5,855 nucleotides of DNA, taken from assembly GCA_036269455.1 (NCBI GenBank), contig DATARS010000170.1, positions 1 through 5,855 on the forward strand. Reading direction: 5' to 3'. Each line of letters begins with the position of its first letter. Position 1 is the first letter of the stretch. The position numbers and the translations under genes were made by a program. This DNA is from CF-96 sp036269455. Its GTDB lineage: Bacteria > Chloroflexota > Dormibacteria > Aeolococcales > Aeolococcaceae. Positions 4,830-5,855 of this stretch are shown in pieces. The notes below the pieces were generated by a model. That model saw only the letters and a list, made by a program, of their open reading frames with translations, had not been told where the DNA came from and did no database searches.

Positions 4830-5843
4830 GTGGTCCCGGGGAGGCCGGCGCCCCGCCCGCTGCGGGGATTCCTCCCCGCATTCGTCGCGCTGCTGGTGGT
4901 GATCGCCTACGGCACCGCGGGCTACATGCTGGTGGAGCGCTTCGGCCTCCTCGACGCCCTCTTCATGACGGTGATCACGATCACCACGGTCGGCTACGAG
5001 GAGGTGCATCATCTCGACGCGGCGGGCCAGGGGTTCACGATCTCGCTGATCATCTTCGGCGTCGCCGGGTTCCTCTACACCTTCGGCGTCCTGGTGGACC
5101 AGCTGACCAGCGGAGGCTGGCGGGAGTTTCGGAGGTACCGGCGGATGGACAGCCAGCTGCGGGCGCTCCGCGACCACGTCATCGTCTGCGGCTACGGCCG
5201 CACCGGCCGGCAGGTGGTCAGGGACCTGGAGAAGGCCGGCAACCGCTACGTGGTGGTGGAGATGAACCCCGCCCCCCTCGAGAACGTGCAGCGCGACCGC
5301 CGGCTCTGCGTCATCGGCGACGCCGCCAACGACGAGGTGCTGCACCTCGCGGGCATCGACCGCGCTCGGGCGCTGGTGAGCGCGGTCGACAGCGACGAGC
5401 GCAACGTCTACATCGTCCTCACCGCGCGCTCGCTCAACCCCACGCTCTTCATCGTGGCGCGGTCCTCGTACCCGGACTCGATCCCCAAGCTGGAACGGGC
5501 CGGCGCCGACCGGGTGGTGAGCCCCTACACCACAACCGGCCGGCGGATGGCGGCGCTCGCGCTGCAGCCGGCGGTGGTCGACGTCATCGACATGGTCACC
5601 CGCGAGGGCGGCTCGATGGCGATCGAGGAGCTCGTCGTCCCCGACTCGGTGCGGCTCACCGCGGGGATGCTGCGCCGGTCGGGTGCGCTCCTGCTCGCGG
5701 TGCGCGGCGCCGGCGGCCGGCTCAGTGTCGGGCTCGAGGACGAGGCGCCGCTCGCACCCGGCGACCTGCTGGTGGTGCTGGGCACCCCCGAGCAGCTCAC
5801 CAGCCTGGCGACCACGCTCACCCCACGGAGCGCCTCGGCCTAG
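4830..5843 (+). CDS. Two-TM potassium channel with RCK (TrkA-N/TrkA-C) gating domain, MthK-like
   Basis: A 337-residue K+ channel subunit expected to form a membrane tetramer with cytosolic gating domains. TM1 spans about 13-35, the pore helix 41-52, the selectivity filter is TVGYEE (53-58), and TM2 spans about 68-91 with a glycine (Gly77) where a gating hinge is expected. The RCK N-lobe begins at 115: HVIVCGYGRTG has an intact GxGxxG loop (121-126), Glu144 ends the second strand, and GDA (163-165) follows, all consistent with nucleotide binding. The RCK C-lobe covers about 261-325. Length and layout match MthK of Methanothermobacter (336 residues, recalled). In my alignment MthK's calcium ligands Asp184, Glu210 and Glu212 correspond to Ala185, Arg211 and Ser213, so calcium gating by that site is unlikely. 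The GTG start is 3 bases after the upstream stop with only a weak ribosome site, suggesting coupled translation; later in-frame starts fall inside TM1. An internal start may exist at Met106. Confidence 0.95.
   Translation: MVPGRPAPRPLRGFLPAFVALLVVIAYGTAGYMLVERFGLLDALFMTVITITTVGYEEVHHLDAAGQGFTISLIIFGVAGFLYTFGVLVDQLTSGGWREFRRYRRMDSQLRALRDHVIVCGYGRTGRQVVRDLEKAGNRYVVVEMNPAPLENVQRDRRLCVIGDAANDEVLHLAGIDRARALVSAVDSDERNVYIVLTARSLNPTLFIVARSSYPDSIPKLERAGADRVVSPYTTTGRRMAALALQPAVVDVIDMVTREGGSMAIEELVVPDSVRLTAGMLRRSGALLLAVRGAGGRLSVGLEDEAPLAPGDLLVVLGTPEQLTSLATTLTPRSASA
5131..5147 (+). promoter_or_regulatory. Possible internal translation start for a soluble RCK subunit
   Basis: GGAGGT (5131-5136) is a full anti-16S complement, eight bases before an in-frame ATG (5145-5147, Met106 of the channel). 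Initiation here would give a 232-residue soluble protein containing the whole RCK domain and no membrane segment. MthK is known to use an internal start at Met107 to supply the extra RCK subunits of its gating ring. GGAGG strings also arise by chance in DNA this rich in G, so this is a candidate. Confidence 0.5.
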
Positions 5844-5855
5844 GTTCAGGCGACG

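Noticed and set aside
4342..4881. N-terminal extension of the HhH-GPD open frame
   Set aside because: The extension is Pro/Ala/Arg low complexity, crosses the G-rich intergenic region and lies antisense to the RHH-like gene; the ATG at 4341 has its own -10 box.
3769..4902. Plus-strand 377-codon open frame across the HhH-GPD gene and intergenic region
   Set aside because: Antisense to the HhH-GPD gene and out of frame with the RHH-like gene; no domain-like content.
4365..5345. Minus-strand open frame opposite the RHH-like and channel genes
   Set aside because: His/Val/Ala/Asp-rich mirror of real coding sequence, with no recognisable motif.
5846..5855. Possible end of a minus-strand gene (TCA at 5846-5848) after the channel
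   Set aside because: Only two codons are visible before the window edge, which cannot support a gene.

Overview
The window is very GC-rich bacterial DNA with tightly packed genes and a GTG/TTG share among the starts. Two genes carry TAnnnT-type -10 boxes six bases before the start codon, the hallmark of leaderless transcripts. Together with a small 'hydrophobic protein' of the ...GGRWYYW type and an HhH-GPD protein of a kind I associate with high-GC Gram-positives, this points to an actinobacterium or a similar high-GC lineage (for example a Dormibacterota- or Chloroflexota-like organism). The sequence alone does not settle which. There are no RNA genes, CRISPR arrays, insertion sequences or phage genes.

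Layout. (1) 1-1580, minus strand: a MerR-family regulator followed 22 bases later by a ferritin-like diiron protein that runs off the left edge. A perfect 17-bp palindrome (1611-1627) lies just upstream of the regulator and is the likely operator. (2) 1694-2009, plus strand: a self-contained unit of a near-consensus sigma-70-type promoter, a 5' hairpin, a 51-residue membrane protein and a strong hairpin terminator. (3) 2017-3069, plus strand: a GT4-type glycosyltransferase with a probable leaderless GTG start. (4) 3053-4341, minus strand: a two-gene unit, an HhH-GPD base-excision-type protein then a metallo-beta-lactamase-fold hydrolase. The two overlap by 4 bases, and the hydrolase overlaps the 3' end of the glycosyltransferase by 17 bases, tail to tail. 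(5) 4342-4472: a G-rich divergent intergenic region. (6) 4473-5843, plus strand: a 117-residue protein with a ribbon-helix-helix-like N-terminus, then, 3 bases after its stop, a two-TM potassium channel with a C-terminal RCK domain.

How the genes may work together. The MerR regulator probably senses a small molecule and controls itself and the diiron protein, which has all six metal-ligand residues of a diiron carboxylate enzyme. The HhH-GPD and MBL genes are translationally coupled. The RHH-like gene and channel gene are also coupled, suggesting the small protein regulates or accompanies the channel. The most interesting signal is inside the channel gene: a GGAGGT sequence 8 bases before an in-frame ATG (Met106), at the boundary between the pore and the RCK domain. 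This is where MthK of Methanothermobacter has the internal start (Met107) that makes its soluble RCK subunits. The channel here has an intact nucleotide-binding Rossmann loop and lacks the residues matching MthK's calcium site, so if the internal start is real this would be an MthK-style gating ring with a different ligand.
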